DNA of 64,000 nucleotides, from NCBI RefSeq assembly GCF_015751765.1, contig NZ_JADOTX010000001.1, positions 434,001 to 498,000 of the forward strand. The letters are read 5' to 3'. This document shows, piece after piece, positions 8,634 through 23,399 of the stretch (position 1 is the stretch's first letter; each line of letters begins with the position of its first letter). The position numbers were made by a program, and so were the translations under genes. Source of the stretch: Micromonospora ureilytica. Lineage in GTDB: Bacteria > Actinomycetota > Actinomycetes > Mycobacteriales > Micromonosporaceae. Under the pieces are notes generated by a model. The model saw nothing but the letters and a program-made list of their open reading frames with translations. It made no database searches and had not been told where the DNA came from.

Positions 8634-9872
8634 ATGAGCGCCGACGCGCTGGCCCCGGTGGCCGGCCCGCAGCCCGACTCCGCCGGCCACTTCGGCCGCT
8701 TCGGCGGTCGGTTCGTTCCCGAGGCCCTGGTGGCCGCGCTGGACGAGCTCGACGGGGCATGGCGTACGGCGATCGCGGACGAGTCCTTCCGGGCCGAGTT
8801 CGGCGCGCTGCTGCGCGACTACGCCGGCACGCCGTCGTTGCTCTACGAGGCCCGGCGGTTCTCGGCGAAGGTCGGCGCGCGGGTGCTGCTCAAGCGGGAG
8901 GACCTCAATCACACGGGTGCGCACAAGGTGCGCAACGTGCTCGGCCAGGCGCTGCTCACCAAGCGGATGGGCAAGACCCGGGTGATCGCGGAGACCGGCG
9001 CCGGGCAGCACGGTGTCGCCACCGCTACCGCCGCCGCCCTGTTCGACCTGGAGTGCGTGGTCTACATGGGCCAGGTCGACACCGAGCGGCAGGCCCTCAA
9101 CGTGGCCCGGATGCGGATGCTCGGCGCGACGGTCGTCCCGGTCACCAACGGTTCGCGCACCCTCAAGGACGCGATGAACGAGGCGATGCGCGACTGGGTG
9201 GCCAACGTCGACGAGACGCACTACCTGATCGGCACCGCCGCGGGCCCGCACCCGTTCCCGGCGATGGTGCGCGACTTCGTCCGGGGCATCGGTGACGAGG
9301 CCCGACAGCAGTGCCTGGACCTCACCGGCGGGCTGCCGGACGCCGTCACCGCCTGCGTCGGCGGCGGCTCCAACGCGCTCGGCATCTTCCACGCGTTCGT
9401 GGGCGACGAGGCCGTGCGGCTGTACGGCTTCGAAGCCGGGGGCGACGGGGTGGACACCGGCCGGCACGCCGCGAGCATCACCGGCGGGTCCGCCGGGGTG
9501 CTGCACGGCACCCGCACCTTCGTGCTCCAGGACGCCGACGGGCAGACCCTGGAGTCGCACTCGATCTCCGCAGGCCTGGACTACCCCGGCGTCGGGCCGG
9601 AGCACGCGTGGCTGCACGACACCGGCCGGGCGAGCTACCTGCCGGTCACCGACGACGAGGCGATGGCCGCGTTCGAGCTGCTCTGCCGCACCGAGGGCAT
9701 CATCCCGGCGATCGAGAGCGCACACGCGCTCGCCGGCACCGTCGCGCTGGCCCCGAAGCTCGCCGCGGAGCTGGGCCGGGAGCCCACCATCGTGGTCAAC
9801 CTGTCCGGGCGCGGCGACAAGGACGTGCACACCGCGGGCGACTACTTCGGCATCCTCGACAAGGAGCGGTGA
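8634..9872 (+). CDS. trpB: Tryptophan synthase beta chain
   Basis: 412 residues, normal length. This subunit condenses indole with serine using PLP. The PLP lysine is in [12 protein letters not shown], the phosphate loop is GGGSNALG, and the catalytic glutamate is in [20 protein letters not shown] is the standard N-terminal signature. The ATG at 8634 follows GAGAGGATT. One base separates its stop from the trpA ATG, so the alpha and beta subunits are made together. Confidence 0.97.
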   Translation: MSADALAPVAGPQPDSAGHFGRFGGRFVPEALVAALDELDGAWRTAIADESFRAEFGALLRDYAGTPSLLYEARRFSAKVGARVLLKREDLNHTGAHKVRNVLGQALLTKRMGKTRVIAETGAGQHGVATATAAALFDLECVVYMGQVDTERQALNVARMRMLGATVVPVTNGSRTLKDAMNEAMRDWVANVDETHYLIGTAAGPHPFPAMVRDFVRGIGDEARQQCLDLTGGLPDAVTACVGGGSNALGIFHAFVGDEAVRLYGFEAGGDGVDTGRHAASITGGSAGVLHGTRTFVLQDADGQTLESHSISAGLDYPGVGPEHAWLHDTGRASYLPVTDDEAMAAFELLCRTEGIIPAIESAHALAGTVALAPKLAAELGREPTIVVNLSGRGDKDVHTAGDYFGILDKER

Positions 9873-9873
9873 G

Positions 9874-10677
9874 ATGAGCCGGATCGGGGTGGCCTTCGAC
9901 AAGGCCCGTGCCGACGGACGGGCACTGCTGGTCGGCTGCATGCCGGCCGGGTTCCCCACCGTCGAGGGCAGCATCGCCGCGATGACCGCCATGGTCGACG
10001 CCGGCGTCGACGTCATCGAGGTGGAGATCCCCTACTCCGACCCGGTGATGGACGGGCCGGTGATCCAGCGGGCCAGTGACATCGCGCTGGCCGGGGGCGT
10101 ACGCACCGCGGACACGATGCGCATCATCGAGGCGGTGGCGGCCACCGGCGCTCCCGTGGTCACCATGACCTACTGGAACCCGGTCGAGCGTTACGGCGTG
10201 GACGTCTTCGCCCGTGACCTCGCCTCCGCCGGCGGCACCGGCCTGATCACCCCGGACCTCATCCCCGACGAGGCCGACGAGTGGCTGGCCGCTTCGGACG
10301 CGCACGGGTTGGACCGCACGTTCCTGGTCTCGCCGTCGTCCACCGACGCCCGGCTGGCGATGACGGTGGGGCACTGCCGTGGCTTCGTCTACGCGACCGC
10401 CGTGATGGGGGTGACCGGTGCCCGGGCGCGTACCTCGGACGCCGCCCCGACGCTTGTCTCCCGTGCCCGCGCGGTCACCGACCTGCCGATCGGTGTCGGC
10501 CTGGGTGTGGGCACCGGCGCGCAGGCCGGCACCGTCGCCGGTTACGCCGACGGGGTGATCGTGGGCAGCGCGCTGGTCCGGTGCGTGCTCGACGCGCCCA
10601 CCGAGGCCGAGGGGCTGGCCGCTCTGCGGACCCTCAGTGCCGAACTCGCCGAGGGCGTCCGTAACCCCACCCGCTGA
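9874..10677 (+). CDS. trpA: Tryptophan synthase alpha chain
   Basis: 267 residues. It cleaves indole-3-glycerol phosphate and channels indole to TrpB. The active-site glutamate and aspartate motifs are visible: VIEVEIPYSDPVMDGPVIQ (about residues 44-62). The phosphate-binding end is in VGLGVGTGAQAG and GVIVGSALV. The open frame extends upstream inside trpB, but ATG 9874, directly after the trpB stop, gives the standard N-terminus. Transcription probably ends at the 17-bp-arm hairpin 46 bp downstream. Confidence 0.96.
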   Translation: MSRIGVAFDKARADGRALLVGCMPAGFPTVEGSIAAMTAMVDAGVDVIEVEIPYSDPVMDGPVIQRASDIALAGGVRTADTMRIIEAVAATGAPVVTMTYWNPVERYGVDVFARDLASAGGTGLITPDLIPDEADEWLAASDAHGLDRTFLVSPSSTDARLAMTVGHCRGFVYATAVMGVTGARARTSDAAPTLVSRARAVTDLPIGVGLGVGTGAQAGTVAGYADGVIVGSALVRCVLDAPTEAEGLAALRTLSAELAEGVRNPTR

Positions 10678-10722
10678 TCGCTGTCGAGTCGTCGGGTCGG
10701 GTAGCTCTTCCCTGGTGAGCGT

Positions 10723-10758
10723 GATGTCGGTGAGTCATCACGATGACTCACCGACATC
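10723..10758. terminator. Perfect 17-bp-arm hairpin between trpA and the NUDIX gene
   Basis: GATGTCGGTGAGTCATC (10723-10739) and its exact complement (10742-10758) are separated by two bases. No T-run follows on either side. The last codons and stop of the convergent NUDIX gene lie at its right edge. Likely a bidirectional terminator. Confidence 0.7.
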
Positions 10759-11308
10759 AGACTCGATCGCCGTGACGGCCACCGGGCCCTCGGCTCCAGG
10801 ACGGCGGCGGGCCCGTCGCTGCCTCGCCGCGTTGCTCCGGTGGCTGCACCGTGTCGGGTACGCAGGGGACGTCGCGGAGCACACCGGAGCGGCCGGCGGT
10901 CGCGTCGGTGACGGCGGCCCGGGTGAGCGGGGTGACCACCTCGGGCAACGCGTCGGGGGAGTGCCAGGACAACCGGCAGCCCGGCGGTGGGTCGGCGGCG
11001 GGTCGGACCCCGGCCGCACGGGCCCGGAACACGTGCACGAGGACGTCTGGCAGCGGCCCGGCGCGCCCGGGCGCGGCCTCCCCCGGAGGGCCGGTCAGGT
11101 GGTAGACGCCGACCAGGTCGACCAGCTCGATGTCCCAGCCGGTCTCCGCGCGAATGTCCCGTAGGGCGGCCCGCACCGGGCCCTCGGCCGGGCGCAGCCG
11201 CCCGCCGGGCAACGCGTAGCGACGCGCGCCCCGGCCCTGTTGGCAGAGCAGCACCCGACCGGTGTCGTCGGTGACGACCGCGGCGACCGCCCAGGTGAGC
11301 GCGCTCAT
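10757..11308 (-). CDS. NUDIX-like hydrolase with degenerate box
   Basis: 183 residues from ATG 11308; a TTG two codons earlier is possible. The N-terminal half has the NUDIX fold pattern (VTDDTGRVLLCQQ, then PGGRL). The NUDIX box reads G-x5-E-x7-RDIRAETGW: the usual REUXEE has Asp for the first Glu and Ala for the second, so metal binding may be weakened. NUDIX proteins cleave nucleoside diphosphates linked to other groups; the substrate is unknown. The C-terminal third is Pro/Gly/Arg-rich and its last codons run into the terminator hairpin. Convergent with trpA. Confidence 0.7.
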   Translation of the reverse strand: MSALTWAVAAVVTDDTGRVLLCQQGRGARRYALPGGRLRPAEGPVRAALRDIRAETGWDIELVDLVGVYHLTGPPGEAAPGRAGPLPDVLVHVFRARAAGVRPAADPPPGCRLSWHSPDALPEVVTPLTRAAVTDATAGRSGVLRDVPCVPDTVQPPEQRGEAATGPPPSWSRGPGGRHGDRV

Positions 11309-11410
11309 GGACAAAGAGCGTACGGCGGTGCAAACCAGAAGTCACCGGGATGCGCGCTCCAGCGGCCCGGGGTGCCGCTGCGGGGGTGTGCAGCGGTAGC
11401 GTGTGCACCC

Positions 11411-12610
11411 GTGACCCTCGCCTCGCTCTCCCCCCAGGCGGCCCTGCCCAGTCCCAGCACCGCGGTCTGGCAGCTCGGGCCGGTGCCGATCCGGGCTTAC
11501 GCGCTCTGCATCATCGCTGGCATCGTGCTGGCCTGTTGGGTGACGGAGCGCCGGCTGCGGCAGCGTGGCGTCGCGCCCGGCGCGACGCTCGACATCGCCG
11601 TCTGGGCGGTGCCCGCGGGCATCATCGGCGCCCGGATCTACCACGTGGTCACCTCACCGGAGAAGTACTTCGGCGCCGGTGGGGACCCGATCAAGGCGTT
11701 CGCCATCTGGGAGGGCGGTCTCGGGATCTGGGGCGCGGTCGCCGGTGGCGCGATCGGTGCCTGGATCGCGGCCCGGCAGCTCGGCATCCCGTTCGGTGTG
11801 GTGGCCGACGCGCTGGCCCCCGGGCTGCCGCTGGCCCAGGCGGTCGGCCGGATCGGCAACTGGTTCAACAACGAGCTCTTCGGCGGCCGGACCAGCCTGC
11901 CGTGGGGCCTGCAGATCCATCGGATGGACCCGGACAACCCCGGGCACGCGCTCCGGGACGACGCCGGGCAGCCGATCCTCGAACCGGGTCTCTACCAGCC
12001 CACCTTCCTCTACGAGGCGCTGTGGAACCTCGGCGTCGTGGCCCTGGTCCTGGTCCTCGACCGCCGGCTCAAGTTGGGCCGGGGCCGGGCGTTCGCGCTC
12101 TACGTGATGGGTTACACCGTCGGCCGGTTCTGGATCGAGCTGATGCGCACCGACGAGGCCAACCAGATCCTCGGTGTCCGACTCAACGTCTGGACCGCCG
12201 CCCTGGTCTTCCTCGGCGCCCTGATCTACTTCGTACGGGTGCGCGGCCCTCGGGACTACCTGATCCCGCTCGGGCCGACGGCGACGACGACCACGCCCCC
12301 CACCTCCGACCTGTCCCAGGTCGACCTCTCCGAGCGGGAGACCCCCGCGCGGGCCGCTGCGCCGGAGGGCTACCGGGTGGTGAGCGAGGAGCAGTACGCC
12401 GCCTGGCAGGACACCGGTGTCGTACCGCCGGCGACCGACGGCGACTCCCGACCGGATGACGGCGAACTGTCCGGGGACACCTCGGCCGGCGACCTCCCGG
12501 AGACCGCCGATCTCGCGGCGAGCGGCGACGAGCCGGCGGACGATCCGTCCGCCGCGCGCACCGACCGGGCCGACGCCACGGGCGCGCGTCCCGCCGACCG
12601 GGACAGCTGA
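11411..12610 (+). CDS. lgt: Prolipoprotein diacylglyceryl transferase
   Basis: 399 residues from GTG 11411. Lgt moves a diacylglyceryl group from phosphatidylglycerol to the lipobox cysteine of prolipoproteins at the membrane. About seven membrane segments precede residue 280. The Lgt signature GRIGNWFNNELFG is present, together with the YHVV segment and the later YEALWN and GRFWIELMR motifs. The last 110 residues are a hydrophilic Asp/Ala/Pro-rich tail (from about 290) absent from Escherichia coli Lgt but common in actinobacteria. The upstream open frame to 11240 is discarded as non-coding. Placement after trpA matches the usual actinobacterial trp-lgt order. Confidence 0.94.
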   Translation: MTLASLSPQAALPSPSTAVWQLGPVPIRAYALCIIAGIVLACWVTERRLRQRGVAPGATLDIAVWAVPAGIIGARIYHVVTSPEKYFGAGGDPIKAFAIWEGGLGIWGAVAGGAIGAWIAARQLGIPFGVVADALAPGLPLAQAVGRIGNWFNNELFGGRTSLPWGLQIHRMDPDNPGHALRDDAGQPILEPGLYQPTFLYEALWNLGVVALVLVLDRRLKLGRGRAFALYVMGYTVGRFWIELMRTDEANQILGVRLNVWTAALVFLGALIYFVRVRGPRDYLIPLGPTATTTTPPTSDLSQVDLSERETPARAAAPEGYRVVSEEQYAAWQDTGVVPPATDGDSRPDDGELSGDTSAGDLPETADLAASGDEPADDPSAARTDRADATGARPADRDS

Positions 12611-12625
12611 GCGGGGGCGGCACCG

Positions 12626-13813
12626 ATGCGAAGCGCGGTGGTGGTCGGCGCAGGGGTCGGTGGCCTCGCGGTGGCCGGCGCGCTGGCCCGTTCCGGCTGG
12701 CAGGTCACCCTGTTGGAACGCGCCGAACGGGTTCGCCCCGAGCGGACCGCCGTGGTGCTCTGGCCCAACGGCGTCCGCGCACTGCAGGCCCTCGGCCTCG
12801 GCGCCGGCCTGGCCGCCATCGCCACCCCGTTGCCCGACGGCGGGGTCCGTCGCCCGGACGGGCACTGGCTCGTGCAGCCCCGGCCCACCCCGGCCGACCG
12901 GATGCCGGTCGTGGTGCACCGGGAGGATCTGCACGACGCGCTGATCGCCGGCCTCGGCGACCGGGTCGAACTGCGTACCGGGGTGACCGTGCGCCACGTC
13001 CGCGTGGACCCGGGCGAGCGACCGGGAGTCAGCGACGGTCGGCACACCATCGAGGCCGATCTGGTGGTCGCCGCCGACGGCACGGACAGCGGCATCCGCC
13101 GCCAACTCGCGCCCGAGTCCCGGGTGGTCAGCTCCGGCTGCGCCGCCTGGCGGGCCGTCATTCCCTGGTACCAGGCACCTCGACTCCCCGACGATCAGCC
13201 GTTGGCCGGCGAGATTCTCGGCGCGGGCTACCGGTTCGTGGCCACGTCGCTGGGCGAGCGTGGCTCCTCGGGCGGGTCCACCCGCGGCGGCATCTACTGG
13301 GTGGCCACCGCCGCCGGTGCGCCACGCCCGGAACCGCCGGAGACCCAGCTGGCCCTGCTGCGCCGCTGGTACGCGGACTGGCCCGCGCCGGTCGGCGCGC
13401 TGCTCGACGCCACCGACCCGGCCGACCTGGTCCAACAGGAGGTTCGCGAGCTGCGCCCGTTGCCCCGGGCGTACGGCTTTCCGGTCGGGCCCGGTGGGGT
13501 GGTGCTGCTCGGCGACGCGGCGCACGCCATGCCGCCGCACCTCGGGCAGGGCGCCTGCCTGGCGTTCGAGGACGCCGCCACGCTCGCGTCGCTGCTGCGG
13601 GAGGCCCGGCTGCCCGACGCCGTTCAGGCGTACGACCGGGTGCGCCGCCCCCGGGCGGCGACCGTGGTCCGGCAGACTCGGCGGATGTCGGCGGTGCTCC
13701 AGACTCGGGGCCGGTTGGCGCTGCGCGCCCGGGACGCCGCGCTGGGCACGATCAACGGGCGACTGCTATCCAGTGCCGCAGCCTCCGCCGCCCAGTGGCG
13801 TCCACCGACCTGA
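12626..13813 (+). CDS. FAD-dependent monooxygenase (UbiH/PHBH type)
   Basis: 395 residues. The N-terminal dinucleotide fold is VVVGAGVGGLAVAGALARSG with the FAD-ribose acidic residue in LLERAE. The second FAD motif, GDAAHAMPPHLGQGACLAFEDA, is near residues 300-320, and a DG motif (VVAADGTDS) lies near 150. These flavoproteins hydroxylate aromatic or polyketide substrates with NAD(P)H and oxygen. The gene follows lgt by 15 bp on the same strand, so it may share its transcript. No biosynthetic cluster surrounds it, and the substrate is unknown. Confidence 0.85.
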   Translation: MRSAVVVGAGVGGLAVAGALARSGWQVTLLERAERVRPERTAVVLWPNGVRALQALGLGAGLAAIATPLPDGGVRRPDGHWLVQPRPTPADRMPVVVHREDLHDALIAGLGDRVELRTGVTVRHVRVDPGERPGVSDGRHTIEADLVVAADGTDSGIRRQLAPESRVVSSGCAAWRAVIPWYQAPRLPDDQPLAGEILGAGYRFVATSLGERGSSGGSTRGGIYWVATAAGAPRPEPPETQLALLRRWYADWPAPVGALLDATDPADLVQQEVRELRPLPRAYGFPVGPGGVVLLGDAAHAMPPHLGQGACLAFEDAATLASLLREARLPDAVQAYDRVRRPRAATVVRQTRRMSAVLQTRGRLALRARDAALGTINGRLLSSAAASAAQWRPPT

Positions 13814-13836
13814 CCCCGGTAGCCGGGCCGGTCAGG
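13809..13836. terminator. Short inverted repeat between convergent FAD and GNAT genes
   Basis: CCTGACC (13809-13815) pairs with GGTCAGG (13830-13836) around a CCGG-rich 14-nt loop that can pair further. It overlaps the ends of both convergent genes. A weak bidirectional terminator. Confidence 0.4.
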
Positions 13837-14677
13837 CGATGAGGGCGGCGGGTTCGGCGATGCAGGCGGTGCCGATCCGGCGGAAGCCGACCCGCAGGTA
13901 GACCCGCGCGATCTCCTCGCTGCCCGCGGACAGGAAGACCAGCTCGGTGCCGGCGGCCAACAGTTCCCGGGCCAGGGTGGCGGTGAGCGCGGCGCCCAGC
14001 CCGCGTCGCCGGGCGGACGGCAGGGTGGCCACCCCGGCGATTTCTGCGACGTCGTCCACCCGCATCGCCATGCCGCTGGCGAGGGCGCCCTCGGTCGGCG
14101 TGCCGGCCAGCGCGGAGATCCGGCGGCCGTCGGCGATCCGGGCCCGTTCCTCGTCGAGCGCGGCCAGTTCGAGTTCGGTGACGGCGGCGTCGCGTTCGGC
14201 CGGGCCGGCCTCACCGGGCGCGGTGCCGGCGGCGGCGAACGACACCGCTGCCACCGCACGCCGCGCGGCGACGTCGGCGGCGAAGTCGGGGGAGTCCGCT
14301 GCCAGCACTCGCACCGCCGCGTCGGACAGCGTCGCCGGGTCGGGCAGCGCGCTCGGGTCGAGCACCATCAGCGGCGCCTCCAGCACGTTGAGCCCCGCCG
14401 AGCGGGCCACCGCCAGCAGCTCGGGGCTCGTCTCGTGCACCCACTCGAAGGCTTCCGGCAGGCCCAGCCTCCGCTGGCGCTCGCGGACCGAGGTAACGTC
14501 GGCAAGCGACGGTGGCTCGGTGGCGTCGATGCGGGGGCGGGCGTAGAACGGCCAGCCGGCACCTTCGCGGACGAACAGCACCAGCCCGCCATGATCCTCC
14601 GCACCGGCGGCGTCGCGGGGCACCGCGTCGTAGAAGCGTTCCAACCGGTCGAAGACGTCCTTGTGTAGCGGATCCAC
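13832..14677 (-). CDS. GNAT-family N-acetyltransferase
   Basis: 281 residues. The C-terminal third is the acetyl-CoA-binding fold: EIAGVATLPSARRRGLGAALTATLA carries the R/Q-x-x-G-x-G/A loop, followed by LFLSAG-like beta-5 and the final VYLRVGFRRIG. The N-terminal half is poorly conserved and may form the substrate side or a degenerate second GNAT domain. Substrate unknown. The gene is divergent from gltB with about 145 bp between starts. Confidence 0.8.
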   Translation of the reverse strand: MDPLHKDVFDRLERFYDAVPRDAAGAEDHGGLVLFVREGAGWPFYARPRIDATEPPSLADVTSVRERQRRLGLPEAFEWVHETSPELLAVARSAGLNVLEAPLMVLDPSALPDPATLSDAAVRVLAADSPDFAADVAARRAVAAVSFAAAGTAPGEAGPAERDAAVTELELAALDEERARIADGRRISALAGTPTEGALASGMAMRVDDVAEIAGVATLPSARRRGLGAALTATLARELLAAGTELVFLSAGSEEIARVYLRVGFRRIGTACIAEPAALIA

Positions 14678-14822
14678 CGCGCGAGACTACACGTCCCAGC
14701 CAGTGGACGGTGTGATCAATCTCGGGTGGCCGTGCGACCCCGGCCCTAACGTAGACTCAATAGACCCACGGGCCGACGTCGTCCCCACCATTGTTCCAAC
14801 CTGAGTGACGACAGGAGGCCCG

Positions 14823-19518
<4,696 letters not shown>

Positions 19519-19526
<8 letters not shown>

Positions 19527-21054
19527 CCCGAACGGTTTCCTGCGCTACGACCGGCGGCTGCCGGCCCGCCGCCCGGTGCCGGTGCGGATCAGCGACTGGC
19601 GGGAGGTGTACCCGCCGGCCGGCGAGGAACTGGTCCGTGAGCAGGCCACGCGATGCATGGACTGCGGCATCCCGTTCTGCCACGACGGCTGCCCGCTGGG
19701 CAACCGCATCCCGGACTGGAACGACCTGGTGCGTACCGGCAACTGGGACGCCGCTGTGGAGTCGCTGCACGCCACCAACAACTTCCCGGAGTTCACCGGT
19801 CGGCTCTGCCCGGCGCCCTGCGAGGCGGCCTGCGTGCTCGGCATCTCTGGCGGTCAGCCGGTGACCATCAAGCAGGTCGAGGTGGAGATCGCCGACTTCG
19901 CCGCAGCGCGCGGGTTCACCCCCCGCCCGGTGCCGGCGCCGTCGGGTCGGTCGGTCGCCGTCGTCGGCTCCGGGCCCGCCGGTCTCGCCGCCGCCCAGCA
20001 GTTGGCCCGCGCCGGTCACGCGGTGACGGTGTACGAACGCGACGACGCGATCGGTGGCCTGCTCCGGTACGGCATCCCGGACTTCAAGTTGGAGAAGCGG
20101 CACATCGATGCCCGGGTGGCCCAGCTCACCGCCGAGGGGGTGCGCTTCCGCACCGGCGTGAACGTCGGGGTGGACGTCACCGCCGAGCAGTTGCGCGCCG
20201 AGCACGACGCGGTGCTGTTGGCCGGTGGGGCGTTGCAGGGCCGGGACACCCCGGAGACCCCGGGGCGGGCGCTTCGGGGCGTACACCAGGCGATGGCGCA
20301 CCTGGTCGCGGCGAATCGCGCGGTCGCCACCGCGGCCACCGATCAGGCCGGCGTCGTGGCCACCGACGAGCGCCGGTTGGCGCGGGCGGTGTTGCCGGAC
20401 GGCACCCCGATCGACGCGGCCGGCAAGCATGTGGTGATCATCGGTGGCGGTGACACGGCCGCCGACTGTCTCGGCGTCGCGCACCGGCAGGGCGCCGCAG
20501 GCGTGCACCAACTCGACCTCTACCCGCAGCCGCCGCAGGAGCGCGACGAGGCACGGGACCCGTGGCCGACCTGGCCGTGGGTCCTGCGCAGCTACCCGGC
20601 GCACGAGGAGGGTGGCGAGCGGGTCTTCGCCGTGGCGGTGCAGGAGTTCGTTGACGACGGCACCGGCCAGGTGCGGGCGGTGCGGATCGCCGAGGTGACA
20701 GTGGAGAAGCGCGACGGTCGCCGGGTCGTCACAGTGGTGCCGGGGTCCGAGCGGGAGCTGCCGGCCGACCTGGTGCTGCTGGCGATCGGCTTCGAGGGCA
20801 CCGAACAGCAGCCGCTGCTGGCCCAGTTCGGTGTGGCCCGCAACCCTCGGGGCGCCATCGACGCCCGCGACGACTGGCAGACCGTCGCCGACGGGGTGTT
20901 CGTGGCAGGTGACATGCACCGGGGTGCGTCGTTGATCGTCTGGGCCATCGCCGAGGGGCGGGCGGCCGCCGCCGCCATCCACGGCTATCTGGGCGGTGTG
21001 GGTGCGTTGCCGGCCCCGGTGGGCGCCGACACCCAGCCCCTGGCAGTGTCCTGA
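19519..21054 (+). CDS. gltD: Glutamate synthase small subunit
   Basis: 511 residues. The GTG at 19519 has AGGAGGTGG upstream inside gltB. GltD takes electrons from NADPH through FAD and 4Fe-4S clusters to GltB. The cluster cysteines are in [17 protein letters not shown] (about residues 46-62) and [12 protein letters not shown] (about 95-106). FAD binding is [15 protein letters not shown] and NADPH binding is [13 protein letters not shown]. Length is slightly above the usual 480, because of the segment after [14 protein letters not shown] hairpin 11 bp downstream of the stop probably ends the gltBD transcript. Confidence 0.97.
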
Positions 21055-21064
21055 TCCGAAGGCG

Positions 21065-21105
21065 GGTGGCCAGGCGGAAGACTGGATTCGTTCCGCCTGA
21101 CCACC
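21065..21105. terminator. Hairpin between gltD and the SARP gene
   Basis: GGTGG-C-CAGGCGGAA (21065-21079) pairs with TTCCGCCTG-A-CCACC (21091-21105), one mismatch, 11-nt loop. It lies 11 bp after the gltD stop and 57 bp before the convergent SARP stop. No U-tract. Confidence 0.65.
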
Positions 21106-21161
21106 AGCCGTCGGCTGGAGCCGGGTGTGACGGTCGCCCTGCGCGGGGGGCGGTCAGCCGG

Positions 21162-23078
21162 CTATGCGGCGAACGCCGTCGTGCCGTCGTGCATGCCCAG
21201 CCCGCCCTCCCGGTCATAGCCGCCGGTCTCGCCCGGCCGAGCACACTCGTGCGCGTACAGCCGGACCAGCTCGTGGATCCGGAACCGTGCGGCATCGCTC
21301 GCCGGCTGCTCGGCCACGTCGAGCAGTCTGATCTCGACCAGCTGTTCGAGGAGACTGTGCGGGATTGAGGCGTACTGCTCGACACCGAGAGGATGCCATG
21401 GCCCCGCGTTGGGCGGAGTGGTGGCGCCAAGCAAGCGGAACGCGCTTTGAGCGTCGTCGGGCAGCGCCCGGTAGGCAGCGGTCATCCCGGCCCGCACCGC
21501 CAGCCCCTCGGTCTGCAACTCGTCGAGGCGCTGCCGCTCGTCGCGCATCCGCTCGGCCAGTTGCCGGATTGGTCGGTGTGGGTAGGAGGCCAGACGCGCG
21601 CCAACTATGCGCACTGCCAGTGGCAGGCCGGCGCATGCTGTGACGAGGGCATCCACCGCCAACGGATCCATCGCGAGGCGGTCGACTCCGGCGATCCGGC
21701 TCAACAGGAGCCGCGACTGTTCATGGGTCAGCATCGGCACCTCGACCCGGTGGGCGCCGGGCACGGTGGCCAGCCTTGCCCGGCTCGACACGATGAGTGC
21801 GCTGCCCGGTGACCCGGGGGCCAGCCAGCGGACTGGTTGAGCATTCGGAGCGGCGTCCAGCACGAGGAGGATCCGTTGCTGACTCAGGACGGCACGGTAC
21901 TGGCTGAGGCGGTCCTGCACCGTGGTGAGCTGACCGACGTCGGCGACTCCGAGCGCCCGCAACGCCCGCCCGAGCGCCTCCATCGGGTTGTCACTCCAGT
22001 CGCCCATCTGCACGAATATCTGCCCGTCCGGGTAGTGACCGCGTAGGAGATGCCCCAGTCGTACACTCAGCGCCGTCTTCCCGACCCCCGACGGCCCAGA
22101 AAGGATGATCACCGAGGGGCGCCGGCCGGCGGACTCCTGCTGCTGCGCCAGCACCCTTTTGATGATCGTCTCGGCGCCCACATAATCGGGCAGGTCGGCC
22201 GGCAGTTGACAACCCGGTTTGACCACCGTCGCAACCCCGGGCTGCTCGTGGTGCTTGCGCCCTGGTCTGGCGTTCGGGGGCAGCTCTTCTCGGTGCGAGG
22301 CGCCTGCCGAACCCGCTCCGCCGGCGACGACCGGCTCGCCGCGCAGGATGGTGCGATGCAGCTCCTGCAACTCCCGGCCCGGTTCGACGCCCAGTTCCTC
22401 GATCATGTGCCGTCGGCAACGGGTGAACTGCTCAAGGGCTTCAGCGCGTTGGCCGTTGAGGTAGAGGGCACGGATCAGTCGGGCCGATGCGGCCTCGGCG
22501 AGTGGGTGCTGCGCGACGGCGTGCGCGAGCCGGGCCACCACCGGTGCCGCCTGGCCCACCGCCAGCTCGGCGTCGGCCCACTCCGTCAGGTTGCCGAGCA
22601 TCAGTTGCTGGAGTTGCTGCCGAACCCCGGCGGCCCAGGCGCCGGGCAGGCCCGCCAACGGCTCGTCCTGCCACAGCCGTACGGCGCGACGGAGCAGGTC
22701 GATCCGGCCCTCGTCGGACCGGTCGACGGCATTGACCCGGGCCAACGCCCTGTGTACGCGGTGTACGTCGACCCATTGTGGCGGGATGTCCAGAAGGTAG
22801 CCGGTGGGGCGACGCAGCATCCGGGCGGGTGGACTGCCAGGTGATTGGGCGTCGGCCAGGATCCGCCGCAGCCGGGTGACGTACGAGTAGAGCACGGTGC
22901 GTGCCTTGTCTGGTGGGTCGATGCCCCAAATTCGGTCGATCATGGTGTCTATCGGAACGCAGCTGCCCGCGTCGAGCAGCAGTGCTGCCAGTACCAGTCG
23001 CTGTTTGCGGGGGCCGATCTCGATCGGCTGGCTGTTCGAGAACAGCCGTACTTCCCCCAGAATTCGAAAATCCAACAC
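21162..23078 (-). CDS. SARP/AfsR-type transcriptional activator with NB-ARC ATPase
   Basis: 638 residues. Residues 1-95 form an OmpR-like winged helix (FRILGEVRLF, IGPRKQRLVLAALLLDAG). Residues 100-245 are the bacterial transcriptional activation domain (DEPLAGLPGAWA, LYLNGQRAEALEQFTRCR). From about 290 follows an NB-ARC/STAND ATPase with Walker A GPSGVGKTA (about 328-336) and Walker B ILLVLD (about 403-408). The long TPR domain of AfsR is missing: the protein stops shortly after HELVRLYAHE. SARPs bind direct repeats near -35 and activate secondary-metabolite or developmental genes. It is divergent from the two propeller hydrolase genes, which are plausible targets. Confidence 0.88.
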   Translation of the reverse strand: MLDFRILGEVRLFSNSQPIEIGPRKQRLVLAALLLDAGSCVPIDTMIDRIWGIDPPDKARTVLYSYVTRLRRILADAQSPGSPPARMLRRPTGYLLDIPPQWVDVHRVHRALARVNAVDRSDEGRIDLLRRAVRLWQDEPLAGLPGAWAAGVRQQLQQLMLGNLTEWADAELAVGQAAPVVARLAHAVAQHPLAEAASARLIRALYLNGQRAEALEQFTRCRRHMIEELGVEPGRELQELHRTILRGEPVVAGGAGSAGASHREELPPNARPGRKHHEQPGVATVVKPGCQLPADLPDYVGAETIIKRVLAQQQESAGRRPSVIILSGPSGVGKTALSVRLGHLLRGHYPDGQIFVQMGDWSDNPMEALGRALRALGVADVGQLTTVQDRLSQYRAVLSQQRILLVLDAAPNAQPVRWLAPGSPGSALIVSSRARLATVPGAHRVEVPMLTHEQSRLLLSRIAGVDRLAMDPLAVDALVTACAGLPLAVRIVGARLASYPHRPIRQLAERMRDERQRLDELQTEGLAVRAGMTAAYRALPDDAQSAFRLLGATTPPNAGPWHPLGVEQYASIPHSLLEQLVEIRLLDVAEQPASDAARFRIHELVRLYAHECARPGETGGYDREGGLGMHDGTTAFAA

Positions 23079-23399
23079 TACCCCCGTGGTGAACGATCGG
23101 CGTTCCGCCGGTTGACGCCTACTGCTTTTCAGTAATCTTCAAGCTTTTCTCCCTGGGTCATCTGGCATCGTCTCCGCTGGCCGGGCCATCCAAAGTTGGC
23201 GGTTATCAATCGTTCGTGGAAGGTCTCGAAAGAACCCGCAGCTCGCCCCGATGTCGGCCAGTTTGACGGCCTGGCTCGGCCTTTACCCTACCCGGCAGGA
23301 TGTTCGGCGATGCGCTCGTCGGATCAACGTGGACAAATGGTGCGCAGCCATCGAACTGAACCATCCGTCGTCGTTCGCTGATTTCACAGAGGAGAACTG
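23079..23399. other. Divergent promoter region, SARP gene and M23-propeller gene
   Basis: 321 bp without a gene, AT-richer than its surroundings. The GAGGAG ribosome site (23389-23394) of the M23 gene is clear. I could not find an unambiguous pair of SARP heptamer repeats, nor the conserved blocks of a c-di-AMP (ydaO) riboswitch that often precedes actinobacterial wall hydrolases. Confidence 0.4.

Noticed and set aside
23079..23399. c-di-AMP riboswitch before the M23 gene
   Set aside because: Such elements often precede actinobacterial wall hydrolases, but I could not find the conserved ydaO blocks here.
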